NCBI RefSeq assembly: GCF_003234965.1
Contig: NZ_QKVK01000001.1
Location: 744,001-808,000 of the forward strand
DNA: 64,000 nucleotides
Source of the DNA: Aestuariivirga litoralis
Lineage (GTDB): Bacteria; Pseudomonadota; Alphaproteobacteria; Rhizobiales; Aestuariivirgaceae
Direction of reading: 5' to 3'
Part shown: piece after piece, positions 8,403 to 20,713 of the stretch
Layout of the letters: the number at the start of each line of letters is the position of its first letter
Numbering within the stretch: position 1 is the stretch's first letter
The notes under the pieces: generated by a model
Seen by the model: the letters and a program-made list of their open reading frames with translations, nothing else
Databases searched by the model: none
Told to the model about the DNA's origin: nothing
Made by a program: the position numbers and the translations under genes

Positions 8403-9644
8403 CTAGCTGCGGTAGGAGCCGTTGATGTCGATGTAGGCGTGGGTGAGGTCGCAGGTCCACACCCGGGCCTTGCCCTTGGCAACACCCACATCCGCCTCGA
8501 TCACGATATGGCGGCCCTTCATGTGCGGCATGATCTCGGCTTCCTTGTAGGCGGGGTCGCGCATGCCGTTCCTGGCGACCGTGATGCCGCCGATCCTGAT
8601 CTTCAGCTTGTCGCGGATCGCCTTCTCGCCGGCCTTGCCGATGGCCATGACGACGCGGCCCCAGTTGGCGTCCTCGCCGGCCACCGCGGTCTTCACCAGC
8701 GGCGAATTGGCAATCGACATGGCGATCCTGTGCGCGGCCTTGTCGTCCTCGGCACCGGTGATGGCGATCTCGATGAACTTCTCCGCCCCTTCGCCATCCT
8801 TCGCCACCTGGTGCGCGAGGTCCATGCACAGGCCGTTGAGCGCCTTGGCGAAGCCCTTGAGCTCGTCGCCATCGGCCTTCAGGCCCTTGGTGGAATTGCC
8901 GGCCGCACCCGTGGCGAAGAGCAGCACGGTGTCCGAGGTCGAGGTATCGCCGTCGACGGTGATGCAGTTGAAGCTCTTGCCCACCGCCTTCGACAACAGC
9001 TTCTGCAGCGCTTTCGCGGGGATGGCGGCATCGGTGAAGAGGAAGACCAGCATGGTCGCCATGTCCGGCGCGATCATGCCCGAACCCTTGGCGATGCCGT
9101 TGATGGTGACCGTCCTGCCGCCGAGCTTCACCCTGGCGGTGGCCGCCTTGGGGAAGGTGTCGGTGGTCATGATGGCCCGGGCCGCCATGGCCCACTGGTC
9201 CGGCTTCGCCTGTTGGGCGAGCTGCGGCAGGGCATTGGTGATGAAGGAGGGGTCCAGCGGCTCGCCGATGACACCGGTCGAGGCCTGGAAGATTTCGTGC
9301 GGCTTGCAGCCCAGCTGCTTCGCGGCCGCCTTGGCCACGGCGGTGACGGTGGCCACACCGGCCTTGCCGGTGAAGGCATTGGCATTGCCGGCATTGATGA
9401 CGACGGCGCGGGCCGTGCCGCCCTCGAGGCTGTCGACGCACCAGTCCACCGGCGCGGAGCGCGACTTGGAGCGGGTGAAGGCACCGGCCACCGTTGTGCC
9501 GGCCGGCATGACGGCGAGCAGCACGTCAGGCCGGTTCTTGTAGCGGATGCCGGTTTCGGCGGCCGCCAGCGTCACGCCCGAAATGGGCGGCAGCTCCGGG
9601 AAGGCCGCCGGTGCCAGCGGAGAGACCTGGTGTTGTTGCGCCAT
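8403..9644 (-). CDS. argJ: Bifunctional glutamate N-acetyltransferase/amino-acid N-acetyltransferase
   Basis: A 413-aa ArgJ. It transfers the acetyl group from N-acetylornithine to glutamate and can also use acetyl-CoA, serving the cyclic arginine pathway. The autoproteolysis site is visible as APDMATML, with Thr197 becoming the N-terminal nucleophile of the beta chain; the oxyanion-hole stretch is [11 protein letters not shown], and [13 protein letters not shown] is also conserved. The C-terminus ends [13 protein letters not shown], normal for the family. The gene lies 41 bp downstream of the PPIase gene. Confidence 0.95.
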   Translation of the reverse strand: MAQQHQVSPLAPAAFPELPPISGVTLAAAETGIRYKNRPDVLLAVMPAGTTVAGAFTRSKSRSAPVDWCVDSLEGGTARAVVINAGNANAFTGKAGVATVTAVAKAAAKQLGCKPHEIFQASTGVIGEPLDPSFITNALPQLAQQAKPDQWAMAARAIMTTDTFPKAATARVKLGGRTVTINGIAKGSGMIAPDMATMLVFLFTDAAIPAKALQKLLSKAVGKSFNCITVDGDTSTSDTVLLFATGAAGNSTKGLKADGDELKGFAKALNGLCMDLAHQVAKDGEGAEKFIEIAITGAEDDKAAHRIAMSIANSPLVKTAVAGEDANWGRVVMAIGKAGEKAIRDKLKIRIGGITVARNGMRDPAYKEAEIMPHMKGRHIVIEADVGVAKGKARVWTCDLTHAYIDINGSYRS

Positions 9645-9685
9645 GGCGAGCCCCCCTCAGAACTGCACGGTTATGGTGTCGGGTC

Positions 9686-10681
9686 TTACTGGGCCGGAAG
9701 CTGCAGGTCGCCCTTGCCGGAGGCATCGCCGCCGGTCGCATCCTCGCCGGCGGCCGGAGCCGCGGCGCCGCCGGACTGGTCCAGTACCTTCTGCTTGGTT
9801 TCCTGGTAGTTCTTGGCGGCCTTGGCGGCCTCCTCGGCATATTTCTTCAGGTCGTCGTCGAGGATCTCGACCTTCGAGGCCTCGCGGATCTTGCTCATCA
9901 CCTCGCCGACCTTCTGGCGCAGCAGCACGTTGCGGATGGCCTGCTTCACCTGGTCATAGGGCTGGGCGGCGCCCTGCTTCCTGTCCTCGAGGCGGATGAT
10001 GTGCCAGCCGAAATCGGTCTTCACCGGCTGCGAGGTCTCGCCCACCTTGAGGGCGAAGGTCGCCTTGGAGAATTCGGGCACCATCTCGGCGGCGGTGAAA
10101 TAGCCGAGGTCACCGCCATAGTCCTTCGAGCCGTCGAGGCTGTACTTCTTGGCCAGGTCCTCGAACTTCTGGCCATCGGCCAGCATCTTCTCGATGTCCT
10201 GGGCTTCCTTTTCGCTGGCGACGAGGATCATGCGGGCGCGCACGCGCTCCGTCTGCTGCAGCTTGGCGGCCTCTTCGTCATAGGCGGCGCGGATCATCTC
10301 CTCCGTCACCATCGGGCGGATCTTCTGGAAGAAATAGGCGTCGCGCAGCGCCTTGGCCTGGTACAGGGCAAGGCGGCGCTTGTATTCCTCGGTCTCGGCG
10401 ATGCCTTCCTTAACGGCGTACTGGGCGAGCAGGTGGCGCTCGATCAGGTATTCCACCACGAAGGGGTAGCGCAGCTTCGGCGGCATGTCCGGCAGCTGGC
10501 CGATGATGTCGTCCGTCGCCATCTGGACTTCCGACACCCGAATCTCGTGGCCGTTGACGATGGCGATGACCTTGTCGTCCTTGGGCGCCACGTCCTCCTG
10601 CGCCCGGGCGGGCATGGCGAGGCTCAGGCCCAGCAGCGCGGTTGCCGCGCAAGACATTAGAAACTTTCGGGAAAACGACAT
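9686..10681 (-). CDS. Periplasmic parvulin-type peptidylprolyl isomerase (PpiC/SurA-like)
   Basis: A 331-aa secreted foldase. A Sec signal peptide covers about residues 1-27 (hydrophobic core, then AMPARA-QED). An N-terminal SurA-like helical region is followed by a PpiC rotamase domain at about residues 145-240, with GGDLGYF, MVPEF and the closing GWHIIRLEDR. The C-terminal tail is Ala/Gly/Asp rich. It probably assists folding of outer-membrane or periplasmic proteins exported through the SecA route encoded by the divergent neighbour. Confidence 0.9.
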   Translation of the reverse strand: MSFSRKFLMSCAATALLGLSLAMPARAQEDVAPKDDKVIAIVNGHEIRVSEVQMATDDIIGQLPDMPPKLRYPFVVEYLIERHLLAQYAVKEGIAETEEYKRRLALYQAKALRDAYFFQKIRPMVTEEMIRAAYDEEAAKLQQTERVRARMILVASEKEAQDIEKMLADGQKFEDLAKKYSLDGSKDYGGDLGYFTAAEMVPEFSKATFALKVGETSQPVKTDFGWHIIRLEDRKQGAAQPYDQVKQAIRNVLLRQKVGEVMSKIREASKVEILDDDLKKYAEEAAKAAKNYQETKQKVLDQSGGAAAPAAGEDATGGDASGKGDLQLPAQ

Positions 10682-11021
10682 TCAAGTCCACCGTTCAAGA
10701 GGCCATCGACCACCCCGGGTGCCATCGGCCGGGCGCTGCTCTTTGTCCCTCAAAGAAGGCAAGAATAAGCCCCCGTCCACGTCGGTCCGGGCCGTCGCAA
10801 TTCGACCGCACATTGGTCGCGTTGCCACAGCCATGCAAGTGGGCGTGCCACAGATGAAACCCCTGTTGCGCCAATGCAACACATTGAAATTGCGGAGGCT
10901 TGGGCCCATGTGGCAGCCGGCGTGATTTTCCCCGCGGCGGCGCATTGCTCCGGCACGGCAACTTGACTAGAAAGCGCCTCGACACGGGGGCGGACGTCCC
11001 CCTCCTGAAGGATACGAATCA
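10682..11021. other. Intergenic region between PPIase and secA (divergent)
   Basis: This 340-bp gap should hold the two outward promoters. A CTTGACT at about 10962-10968 resembles a -35 element for secA, but no good -10 follows at 16-18 bp. No tRNA, ORF of note or strong terminator is seen. The secA ribosome site is CTGAAGGA at about 11005-11012. Confidence 0.5.
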
Positions 11022-13742
<2,721 letters not shown>

Positions 13743-13755
13743 AGGCTGCGCTGCC

Positions 13756-13785
13756 GGGAAGAGCCGAGCCTGCCCGGCTCTTCCC
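13756..13785. terminator. Hairpin between convergent secA and CPBP genes
   Basis: A perfect 11-bp stem (GGGAAGAGCCG pairing with CGGCTCTTCCC) with an 8-nt loop sits 13 bp after the secA stop and directly before the stop of the convergent CPBP gene. There is no T-tract, so it is a candidate bidirectional 3'-end structure rather than a classical intrinsic terminator. Confidence 0.6.
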
Positions 13786-13787
13786 GC

Positions 13788-14657
13788 TCACGCCTTGCGG
13801 TTCCACGGGGCCGGGACGAGATGGCCGCGGCGGATGGCGATTGCCAGCAGCAGCGCCCCGGTGATGGTGCAGAGCACGAGGGCAAACACCGACTGCTCCA
13901 TGCCGAATGAGCCCCCGGTATAGAAGCGTGGCCCCTCGATCCGGACCTGCAACAGGCCGGGCAGCGCCACGCCGCCCGAGACGATGCCGGAGAACACGGC
14001 CGACTGCACGTAGTTCCACATCATGTGATAGCCGATGGCCAGCCACAGGCGGCGCGTGACCAGATAGGCGGCCGCCAGCAACAGGCCCGCCTCGATGGCG
14101 ATATAGACCGCGCCGGCGATCGTGGCATCCGGGTTGAGCAGGTGGATGACGCCGAAGACCAGCGAGGAGACGATGATCGCGATCCAGCTGCCGCCCATCT
14201 GCTCGACGGACCTGAACAGCACGCCGCGAAACAGCAGCTCCTCGAAGACCGAGGACTTCACCGCCATCGCAATGGCCGGCACCATGTAGGACAGCGGATT
14301 GAAACCCTCGATCCGGTACATGCCGACTGCCATCAGCAGCAGCACGCAGGCGGTATAGAGCCCGACACCGAGCAGGCCGCCGACCGCCCACTCGCGGCCC
14401 GCGCCCGAGAGGGAGAGCTCGGACACCGCGCGGCGCTCGATCAGCCGTCCCCAGGCGGCATAGAGCGCCATCACCACCAGCGCCATGCCGAGCGCAATGG
14501 CAGTGCCGATCAGCGGATGGGCGCTGACCTCCTGAATGCGCCCCTCCGTCCAGGCCATCAGGTAGAACACGATCCCGCCCAGAATGACAATGCGGCTCAC
14601 CGGCGCCTGCAGAAGGCGCAGCCAGAGCGGCTGGCGGGGCATTGCGTGTTGCATCAT
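13788..14657 (-). CDS. CPBP family intramembrane glutamic endopeptidase
   Basis: About 289 aa with roughly eight hydrophobic segments. The CPBP (Abi/RCE1-type) motifs are present: EELLFRGVLFRSVEQMGG for motif 1 (EExxxR), FGVIHLLNP for motif 2 and GYHMMWNYVQ for motif 3. Such membrane proteases act on prenylated proteins or bacteriocin-like peptides; the substrate here is unknown. The frame is open to 14720, but the tandem ATG at 14657 follows CAGGAGAG and gives a normal membrane-protein N-terminus. A later ATG at 14642 (MPRQPLWLRLL) is also possible. Confidence 0.82.
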   Translation of the reverse strand: MMQHAMPRQPLWLRLLQAPVSRIVILGGIVFYLMAWTEGRIQEVSAHPLIGTAIALGMALVVMALYAAWGRLIERRAVSELSLSGAGREWAVGGLLGVGLYTACVLLLMAVGMYRIEGFNPLSYMVPAIAMAVKSSVFEELLFRGVLFRSVEQMGGSWIAIIVSSLVFGVIHLLNPDATIAGAVYIAIEAGLLLAAAYLVTRRLWLAIGYHMMWNYVQSAVFSGIVSGGVALPGLLQVRIEGPRFYTGGSFGMEQSVFALVLCTITGALLLAIAIRRGHLVPAPWNRKA

Positions 14658-14843
14658 GGCGGCGGAAGCTCTCCTGATCAGGCAGCGGCGGGCCGGCGGG
14701 AGTTCGACACTTATACTCAACCGGAAATCGAGGCAATGCGGGTGGCGCGCCCCGATTTTCCTGCTCGGGCACTGGGCGTTGCGCCGGCCTGGGTGTTACA
14801 CAGGGCCAAGCGGCCCTGCCGCGTGGGGAGTTCTGTTCAGCGC

Positions 14844-16631
14844 ATGAAGTACCGGCCCGATATCGACGGACTGCGCGCGGTCGCGGTCCTGGCTGTCGTG
14901 GCCTTCCACCTGAAGCGGGACTGGCTTCCGGGCGGCTTCGTCGGCGTCGATGTCTTCTTCGTCATCTCCGGCTTCCTGATCACGGCGCTGATCCTGGAAG
15001 CGCAGCGCAGCGGTACCTTCACCTTCTCGGGGTTCTACCAGCGCCGCATCGCGCGCATTGCCCCGGCCTTCCTTCTCGTTGCCACGGCAACGCTGTTCTT
15101 CGCGTGGCTCGTCTATACGCCGCAGGACTTCGCATCGAGCGGTGCCGTCTTCGTTGCAGCACTGCTGTCAGTGGCGAACATGAAGTTCATCTACCAGGGC
15201 GACTATTTTGCATTCTCGCCCGATGCGCAGCCCTTCCTGCACTACTGGTCGCTGTCGGTCGAGGAACAGTACTACCTGGTCTTCCCGCTGTTCCTGATGA
15301 CCCTTCTCGCCGTCGTTCCGCGCCACGCCCGGACGATCGTGGCCGGGGCCTTCGCGGCAAGCCTCGCCCTCTGCATCGTGCTCACCTATCACAGCCCGCA
15401 ATGGGCGTTCTTCTCGCTGCCCTCACGGGCCTGGGAACTGCTCGCCGGCTCGCTGGCCGCGATGGCCGCCGCACCGTTCCGGCCGGGCCATTTCGGCAGG
15501 CTTGGTTCCGGCCTGAGGGCAGCCGGGCTGATGCTCATCATCGGCTCCTGCCTCATCCTCGACGGCAGCATGGCCATTCCCGGCTTCTACGCCCTTCTGC
15601 CGGTGATCGGCGCCGTCACGCTGGTCAGCGTGAACCCGGCCGAAGGCGATGTGGCATCGCGCCTGCTGCGGTTGCCGGCCTTCGTGCTCGTGGGTAAACT
15701 CTCCTATACGCTCTATCTCTGGCACTATCCGATCTTCTGCCTGGTCGACTATCATTTCTATGCCTCGTCCGAACTATTCCGCACGGCCTGCAAGCTGATG
15801 CTGACGGTGCTGGCCGTGGGCGCCACCTATCTCCTGGTGGAGGCCCCGTCCCGCCGCTTCCTCAACCGCCCGGCGAGCAAGCGGCTGTCCTATGCCTTCC
15901 TCGTCACCGCCCTCGTCCTGCTGGTGCCGCTGGGCCTGCACATACGTGCCAATTACTACATCAATGCGGACCCGTCCGACGTTGCGTCCGGCGGTCTCGT
16001 CTTCGAGCAACGGCCATCGCGCGGAACAGTGGTGCTGATGGGCGACAGCAACGGCTCGATGTATGGCTACACGCTGCGGGAGATCGCCCGGGAGCTGGGC
16101 CTGACCCTGGTCGTCGCCAGCGTCGCCTCGGGCGACCCGCTTCCGCCCGTCGGCGCTGCCGAGACCACGCTGTGGGCAGACAGCCTTGCCGTCATCCGCA
16201 AGACCAGGCCGGATTTCGTGATCATCGGCATGGAATGGCGCGAGAAGCTGAAGCATCACCCGGGGCGGCTGGACACCGCCCTTGCGGAAATAGGCCCGCA
16301 CACCGGAAAGATAATCATCATGGACCAGATCCCGTCGCTGCCCCCTGTCGCGTCGCGCGAGGGGATTCGCAAGGGCATCAGGCCGCCCTTTGGCGAGGAC
16401 GTCCGGCAGGCCGCAATACGGCAATCGGTCAACCGGTTCCTCCACGCCCATGCATCGGACAAGGTCGTGGTGATCGATACCGCCGCGAAGCTTGTCGGCC
16501 CGGACGGCGATGTCCGCTTCGCCGACGGCGCCGGGCGGGAAACCTACAAGGACGAAAAGCACATTTCGACCGCAGGCGCCGCCCTGTTCGCGGACGACAT
16601 CAGGCAGGCGCTCGGCGCGCCGCCACATTGA
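14844..16631 (+). CDS. Acyltransferase 3 / SGNH domain protein (OafA/YrhL-like)
   Basis: A 595-aa integral membrane O-acyltransferase. It begins MKYRPDIDGLRAVAVLAVV, the hallmark of the AT3 family; about ten transmembrane helices follow to residue ~370 and a C-terminal SGNH hydrolase-like domain completes it. That domain has the block I motif LMGDSNGSMYG and the late catalytic pair in YKDEKHIS. Proteins of this architecture acetylate surface polysaccharides, LPS O-antigen or peptidoglycan from the cytoplasmic acetyl-CoA pool. The glycan here is unknown. An open frame extends far upstream antisense to the CPBP gene, but the ATG at 14844 is clearly the start. Confidence 0.9.
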   Translation: MKYRPDIDGLRAVAVLAVVAFHLKRDWLPGGFVGVDVFFVISGFLITALILEAQRSGTFTFSGFYQRRIARIAPAFLLVATATLFFAWLVYTPQDFASSGAVFVAALLSVANMKFIYQGDYFAFSPDAQPFLHYWSLSVEEQYYLVFPLFLMTLLAVVPRHARTIVAGAFAASLALCIVLTYHSPQWAFFSLPSRAWELLAGSLAAMAAAPFRPGHFGRLGSGLRAAGLMLIIGSCLILDGSMAIPGFYALLPVIGAVTLVSVNPAEGDVASRLLRLPAFVLVGKLSYTLYLWHYPIFCLVDYHFYASSELFRTACKLMLTVLAVGATYLLVEAPSRRFLNRPASKRLSYAFLVTALVLLVPLGLHIRANYYINADPSDVASGGLVFEQRPSRGTVVLMGDSNGSMYGYTLREIARELGLTLVVASVASGDPLPPVGAAETTLWADSLAVIRKTRPDFVIIGMEWREKLKHHPGRLDTALAEIGPHTGKIIIMDQIPSLPPVASREGIRKGIRPPFGEDVRQAAIRQSVNRFLHAHASDKVVVIDTAAKLVGPDGDVRFADGAGRETYKDEKHISTAGAALFADDIRQALGAPPH

Positions 16632-16713
16632 CCTCGCGGGATCGGACCGTCCGGGTTGGCAGGACCAAGCGGCTGCTTGACGCCGCGCATCGGCGAGGGG
16701 CATCCTGCCGCGC

Positions 16714-17574
16714 ATGTCGGGGCGTTTCACGGTCTTTCTGCTACTGCTTCCCGCCCTGCTGGTGATGACGGTGAGCGGGGTCGTGCCGGCAGGCTTCATC
16801 GCCTTCTATTCGCTCCATGACACCTTCGCCGGCAACAGCTTCGTCTGGGTCGGGCCGCAATGGTATGTGAGCGTCCTGTCCTCGCCCGAGTTCTGGTGGG
16901 CGCTGGCGCGCAGCCTGGGTTATTCCGCCCTGGTCCTGCTCATCGAGGTGCCGCTCGGCATCTACATCGCGCTGCGCCTGCCGGCGGCGGGGCCATGGGC
17001 AGCGGTGCTGATCGTGCTGCTGGCCATTCCACTCCTCGCGCCGCAGATCGTCGTCGGCTACTTGTTCAAGGTGATGACGATGCCGCGCATCGGTCTTCTC
17101 CACGCCATCTTCACCGCCATGGGCCCCGGGCTGGACATGAACAACAAGGCAGTGGTGTGGGCCGTCCTGCTGCTCATGGACGCCTGGCACTGGACCAGCC
17201 TCGTGGTGCTGCTGTGCTATGCGGGGCTTCGCGCCATTCCGCAGGCCTATTACCAGGCAGCACGCATCGACGGGGCGGGCCGCTGGGCCATCTTCCGCCA
17301 CATCGAGCTGCCACGACTGCGCCTCGTGCTGCTGATCGCCATCCTGCTGCGGCTGATGGACAGTTTCATGATCTATGCCGAGGCCTATGTGGTGACCCGC
17401 GGCGGCCCCGGCGTCTCCACCACCTTCCTGTCGCATGAACTGGTCCAGACGGCGACGATCCAGTTCGACCTGGGCGAGGGCGGGGCCATGTCGATCCTCT
17501 ACCTGCTGATCGTCGTGGCCATCTCCTGGGCCTTCTTCAGCCTCATCGTTCCGCGCCGCGAGCGGCCGGCATGA
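16714..17574 (+). CDS. ABC transporter permease, MalF/GlpP-like
   Basis: A 286-aa permease with six predicted transmembrane helices and the EAA cytoplasmic loop (YYQAARIDGAGRWAIFRHIE). The sequence resembles GlpP of the rhizobial glycerol transporter GlpSTPQV more than generic sugar permeases. The following permease overlaps by 4 bp (ATGA), a coupled heterodimer. No ATPase or binding protein lies nearby, so a functional importer would need partners encoded elsewhere. The substrate is inferred by resemblance. Confidence 0.82.
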   Translation: MSGRFTVFLLLLPALLVMTVSGVVPAGFIAFYSLHDTFAGNSFVWVGPQWYVSVLSSPEFWWALARSLGYSALVLLIEVPLGIYIALRLPAAGPWAAVLIVLLAIPLLAPQIVVGYLFKVMTMPRIGLLHAIFTAMGPGLDMNNKAVVWAVLLLMDAWHWTSLVVLLCYAGLRAIPQAYYQAARIDGAGRWAIFRHIELPRLRLVLLIAILLRLMDSFMIYAEAYVVTRGGPGVSTTFLSHELVQTATIQFDLGEGGAMSILYLLIVVAISWAFFSLIVPRRERPA

Positions 17575-18374
17575 AGGGCCGCCTGTCGATGGCCCCGCTG
17601 GTCTATGTGGCCCTGCTGATGACGCCGGTCTACTGGCTGCTGGTGATGAGCTTCAAGACCAATGCCGAGATCGGCGGCGGCCTCACCTTCCTTCCGCATG
17701 CCGTGAACCTCGAGAACTATGCCCTGATCTTCAGCGATCCGGACTGGTACATGGGCTATGTCAACGCCGTCATCTACGTGCTGCTCAACGTGGCGATTTC
17801 GGTGATGGTGGCGCTGCCCGCCGCCTATGCCTTTTCGCGGCATGATTTCTTCGGGCACCGGGGGCTGTTCTTCGGCCTCCTGATGTTCCGCATGATGGCG
17901 CCCGCGATTCTGCTCGCCCCCTTCGTCCAGATCTTCTCCGACCTGGGGCTGATCGACACTCACATCGCGGTGGCCATCGCGCATTGCTTCTTCAACGTGC
18001 CGCTGGCCATCTGGATCCTCGAGGGCTTCATCTCCGCGATCCCGCGCGAGATGGACGAGAGTGCGCGCATCGACGGCCACGGCATCTTGTCGTTCATGGG
18101 GCGCATCCTCATTCCGCAGATCGCACCGGGCATCGCGGTCGCCGCCTTCTTCTGCTTCATGTTCTCGTGGATCGAGTACATGCTGGCCAATGCGCTGACC
18201 ACCATCGATGCAAAGCCCATCGCCGGCATCATGACGCGCGCCGCGGGGGTGATGACGGGTGATCTTGCGCTGCTCTCCGCCGCCAGCGTCCTCGGCTTGC
18301 TGCCCGGCCTCATCCTCATCATCTTCATGCGGAAATATCTCGCCACCGGCTTCTCGATGGGGCGCGTGCTCTAG
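17571..18374 (+). CDS. ABC transporter permease, MalG/GlpQ-like
   Basis: A 267-aa partner permease. Motifs strongly recall rhizobial GlpQ: YWLLVMSFKTNAEI, DTHIAVAIAHCFFNVPLAIW, the EAA region REMDESARIDGHGILSF and FCFMFSWIEYMLANALT. GlpP/GlpQ import glycerol together with ATPases GlpS/GlpT and binding protein GlpV. Those components are absent on either side: an acyltransferase lies upstream and a sulfotransferase downstream. This is either a relocated fragment of a glycerol operon or a pair sharing a distant ATPase. Confidence 0.83.
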   Translation: MKGRLSMAPLVYVALLMTPVYWLLVMSFKTNAEIGGGLTFLPHAVNLENYALIFSDPDWYMGYVNAVIYVLLNVAISVMVALPAAYAFSRHDFFGHRGLFFGLLMFRMMAPAILLAPFVQIFSDLGLIDTHIAVAIAHCFFNVPLAIWILEGFISAIPREMDESARIDGHGILSFMGRILIPQIAPGIAVAAFFCFMFSWIEYMLANALTTIDAKPIAGIMTRAAGVMTGDLALLSAASVLGLLPGLILIIFMRKYLATGFSMGRVL

Positions 18375-18383
18375 TGCGGCGCG

Positions 18384-19094
18384 CTATGCCGCGCCGGCAC
18401 CCAGCGCGGCGAGGAAACGCTGCTTGATCGCCTGCGTCTGCGCCGGATCGGTGAGCTTGACGGTGTCCTGCGCCGGCGCCAGCACGTCCAGCCCGGCTAT
18501 GCCGAGATGGGCGGCAAGCCGCCCCAGTTCCGCCGCGGGGCTCGCCACCACGTCCTCATAGGCGAGTTCCAGGAAAGTGATGGCGCAGTCATGCAGCAGG
18601 CTGCGCCAGGCATATTCCTCGGCGACCTGGCGGCTCATGATGTTGGCGAGGAGCGGAATGTCGTCGTCCGAGAGCGCCGCGCCGGCCCGGCCGGCGGCGG
18701 CCCGGTCGCCGGTGTTCCACAGCTCGGACTTGGTGGCCAGAAGCTCGGAAATCGCCTGCAGGATCTTGTCGCGGCGAAACACCAGGACATGCCTGTCGAA
18801 GCTGCGCAGGAAGCTGACGCCGCTCGGCATGCCGATGCGCTTGCCGCCAAACACGTTGTGGAACTGGTTGAAGTGCAGCTTCATGCCGAACACGCCATTG
18901 GCGGATGTGTTGGCGGCGACCACGCGCTCGTAATAGGCGAGCATGCTGGGCTTCGCCTGTTCCGGGTGTCCCTGTTCGGCCAGCGTGCTGGCGTGAAAAT
19001 ACTCCTTCACCCGGCCAGCCCGTCCGGTGGCGTTGAGGGCCGCGGCCAGCATGGTGCTTCCCGTTCGGGGACTGGACAGGATCAGGTACTTCAT
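18384..19094 (-). CDS. Stf0-like sulfotransferase family protein
   Basis: A 236-aa protein with the 5'-PAPS loop YLILSSPRTGSTMLAAAL at the N-terminus, an FGMKLHFNQF core strand and a 3'-phosphate-binding RRDKILQAISE motif. These are the Stf0 (trehalose 2-sulfotransferase) family signs. Length is normal. The acceptor is unknown; candidates are a glycolipid, a surface glycan or an osmolyte. It is convergent with the glycerol-type permeases, separated by 9 bp. Confidence 0.8.
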   Translation of the reverse strand: MKYLILSSPRTGSTMLAAALNATGRAGRVKEYFHASTLAEQGHPEQAKPSMLAYYERVVAANTSANGVFGMKLHFNQFHNVFGGKRIGMPSGVSFLRSFDRHVLVFRRDKILQAISELLATKSELWNTGDRAAAGRAGAALSDDDIPLLANIMSRQVAEEYAWRSLLHDCAITFLELAYEDVVASPAAELGRLAAHLGIAGLDVLAPAQDTVKLTDPAQTQAIKQRFLAALGAGAA

Positions 19095-19168
19095 CGGCGC
19101 GCCGCTCTTCGGACTTCACTGGGGCGCGAACTTACGGTCGCGCCCCGCGAAAAGCCAGACCGGCGGCG

Positions 19169-20641
19169 TCAGGCGGCGCTGGTATAGCCCACCGTGCCCA
19201 TCATGCCCGAATTCATGTGATAGGCATGGTGGCAATGGAACGGCCATGAGCCGGGATTGTCAGCATCGAAGACGATGGTCACCGACTCCATCGGGGGCAC
19301 CAGCACCACGTCGCGCAGGGCGCCGTCGATGACGGTCTTGCCGATGGCCATCACCTTGAAATAGTGGCCATGAAGATGCATCGGATGCGCCATGCCGGTC
19401 ATGTTGTGCATCATCACCGCGATGCGCTCGCCCTGGCGCATGGTGAACAGCGGCTGCGCCGGGTCGGCCTCGCCGTTGAGCCCCCAGAGATAGTTCGTCT
19501 CGCCGCCCGTCAGCATCAGCATCTCGGTGCGGTTGACCGGTTCCTGCGGAAGCTTGGCCACCGCGCGGTAGAGCAGTTCCTGCGACAGGTCGAGGGCCGG
19601 CGCCATGTCGCCCTCCCCCGCCAGCCTGGGGATTGCCGCGCCCTTGCTGGCGACGATGATGCCGGTCCGTGCCCTGACTCCTTCGGGGCGGAACAGAACG
19701 GGGAAGGCACCGCCTTCGGCCGGGATCGTGAGCCGGATATCGGCGCGTTGCGCCATGGCGAGCGGGAAGAGGCTGCCCTTCATCGGGTAGATGGCATTGC
19801 CGTCCACCGCCACGAGTTCGCCCTCCATGGCGCCGAGATCGACCCACATGTTGGATGCGGCAGCACCATTGATGATGCGGAGCCTCAGCGTCGTGTTCTT
19901 CTCCACGGTGACGACCTCGGGGTCATCGAGCGTCCGGTCATTGGCGAGATAGGCATCGAACACGATGTCGTTCAGCATGCCGGCGCCCCCCATCATGCCC
20001 GCCATGCCCTGCATCATGCCGCCGCCTGCATTGGAGCCGGAATGGTTCATCTGCGAATGGTCCATGCCCTGCGAGGAGCCATGCATCGTGTGGCCGGCAT
20101 GTGCACCGCCGCCACCCTGCAGTTCGGCGAGGATCTCCTGCGGGTTGCGGAAGGTGAAGTCATGCAGCATCACCACATGCTCGTGGTCATCGAACACCGG
20201 CTGCTTCACCTCGTTGACGATGAGGGGGGCCGCCAGCAGCTGCTGCTCCTGCAGGCCCATGTGGGAATGCATCCAGTGCGTACCGGCGCGGGTATTGGCG
20301 AAGTCGTAGTCCTTGCTGGCGCCGGGCGCGATGGCGGGCTCGCCATACATGGCCACGCCATCCTGGCCGAAGGGCGGGGTGAGGCCGTGCCAGTGGATGA
20401 TGGTGTCGCTGTCGGTGTCGTTCTTCACCCGCACGCGGAAATGTTCGCCGAACATCATGGAGAGGCCCGGCTTGCCGTCGGGCCCGGTGAGACCATAGAC
20501 GGTGGCGGCCCGTCCCTTCACCTCCAGCACGCGCTTCGACACGGTGAGGAGCTTCGGCTCGGGCTCGGCCACGGCAAGGCGCGGCAGGCCCATGAGAGAG
20601 GTGCCGGCAAGGCCGGCCAGCAGGATTTCGCGGCGATTCAT
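19169..20641 (-). CDS. Multicopper oxidase (CopA/laccase-like), Tat-exported
   Basis: About 490 aa. The N-terminus MNRREILLAGLAGTSLMG carries a twin Arg and a hydrophobic stretch, predicting Tat export of the folded copper enzyme. The four copper-ligand stretches are present: IIHWHGLTP, GTHWMHSHMG, HPMHLHGHYF and WPFHCHHAYHMNSGMMG. A Met/His-rich insert at about residues 190-235 (repeated M, H, G) resembles the copper-binding loops of cuprous oxidases such as CueO/CopA. Copper tolerance or phenol/metal oxidation in the periplasm is likely. AGGGACGG precedes the tandem ATG at 20644/20641; a further in-frame ATG at 20662 has weaker support. Confidence 0.9.
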   Translation of the reverse strand: MNRREILLAGLAGTSLMGLPRLAVAEPEPKLLTVSKRVLEVKGRAATVYGLTGPDGKPGLSMMFGEHFRVRVKNDTDSDTIIHWHGLTPPFGQDGVAMYGEPAIAPGASKDYDFANTRAGTHWMHSHMGLQEQQLLAAPLIVNEVKQPVFDDHEHVVMLHDFTFRNPQEILAELQGGGGAHAGHTMHGSSQGMDHSQMNHSGSNAGGGMMQGMAGMMGGAGMLNDIVFDAYLANDRTLDDPEVVTVEKNTTLRLRIINGAAASNMWVDLGAMEGELVAVDGNAIYPMKGSLFPLAMAQRADIRLTIPAEGGAFPVLFRPEGVRARTGIIVASKGAAIPRLAGEGDMAPALDLSQELLYRAVAKLPQEPVNRTEMLMLTGGETNYLWGLNGEADPAQPLFTMRQGERIAVMMHNMTGMAHPMHLHGHYFKVMAIGKTVIDGALRDVVLVPPMESVTIVFDADNPGSWPFHCHHAYHMNSGMMGTVGYTSAA

Positions 20642-20713
20642 CATCCGTCCCTGTACGTTCATCGCCCCTATGTGGATGCGATTTGCGGCAGGAAGCGGGC
20701 AGACCTCTGGCTG

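Noticed and set aside
10962-10990. CTTGACT as secA promoter -35
   Set aside because: No acceptable -10 at 16-18 bp; not called as a promoter.
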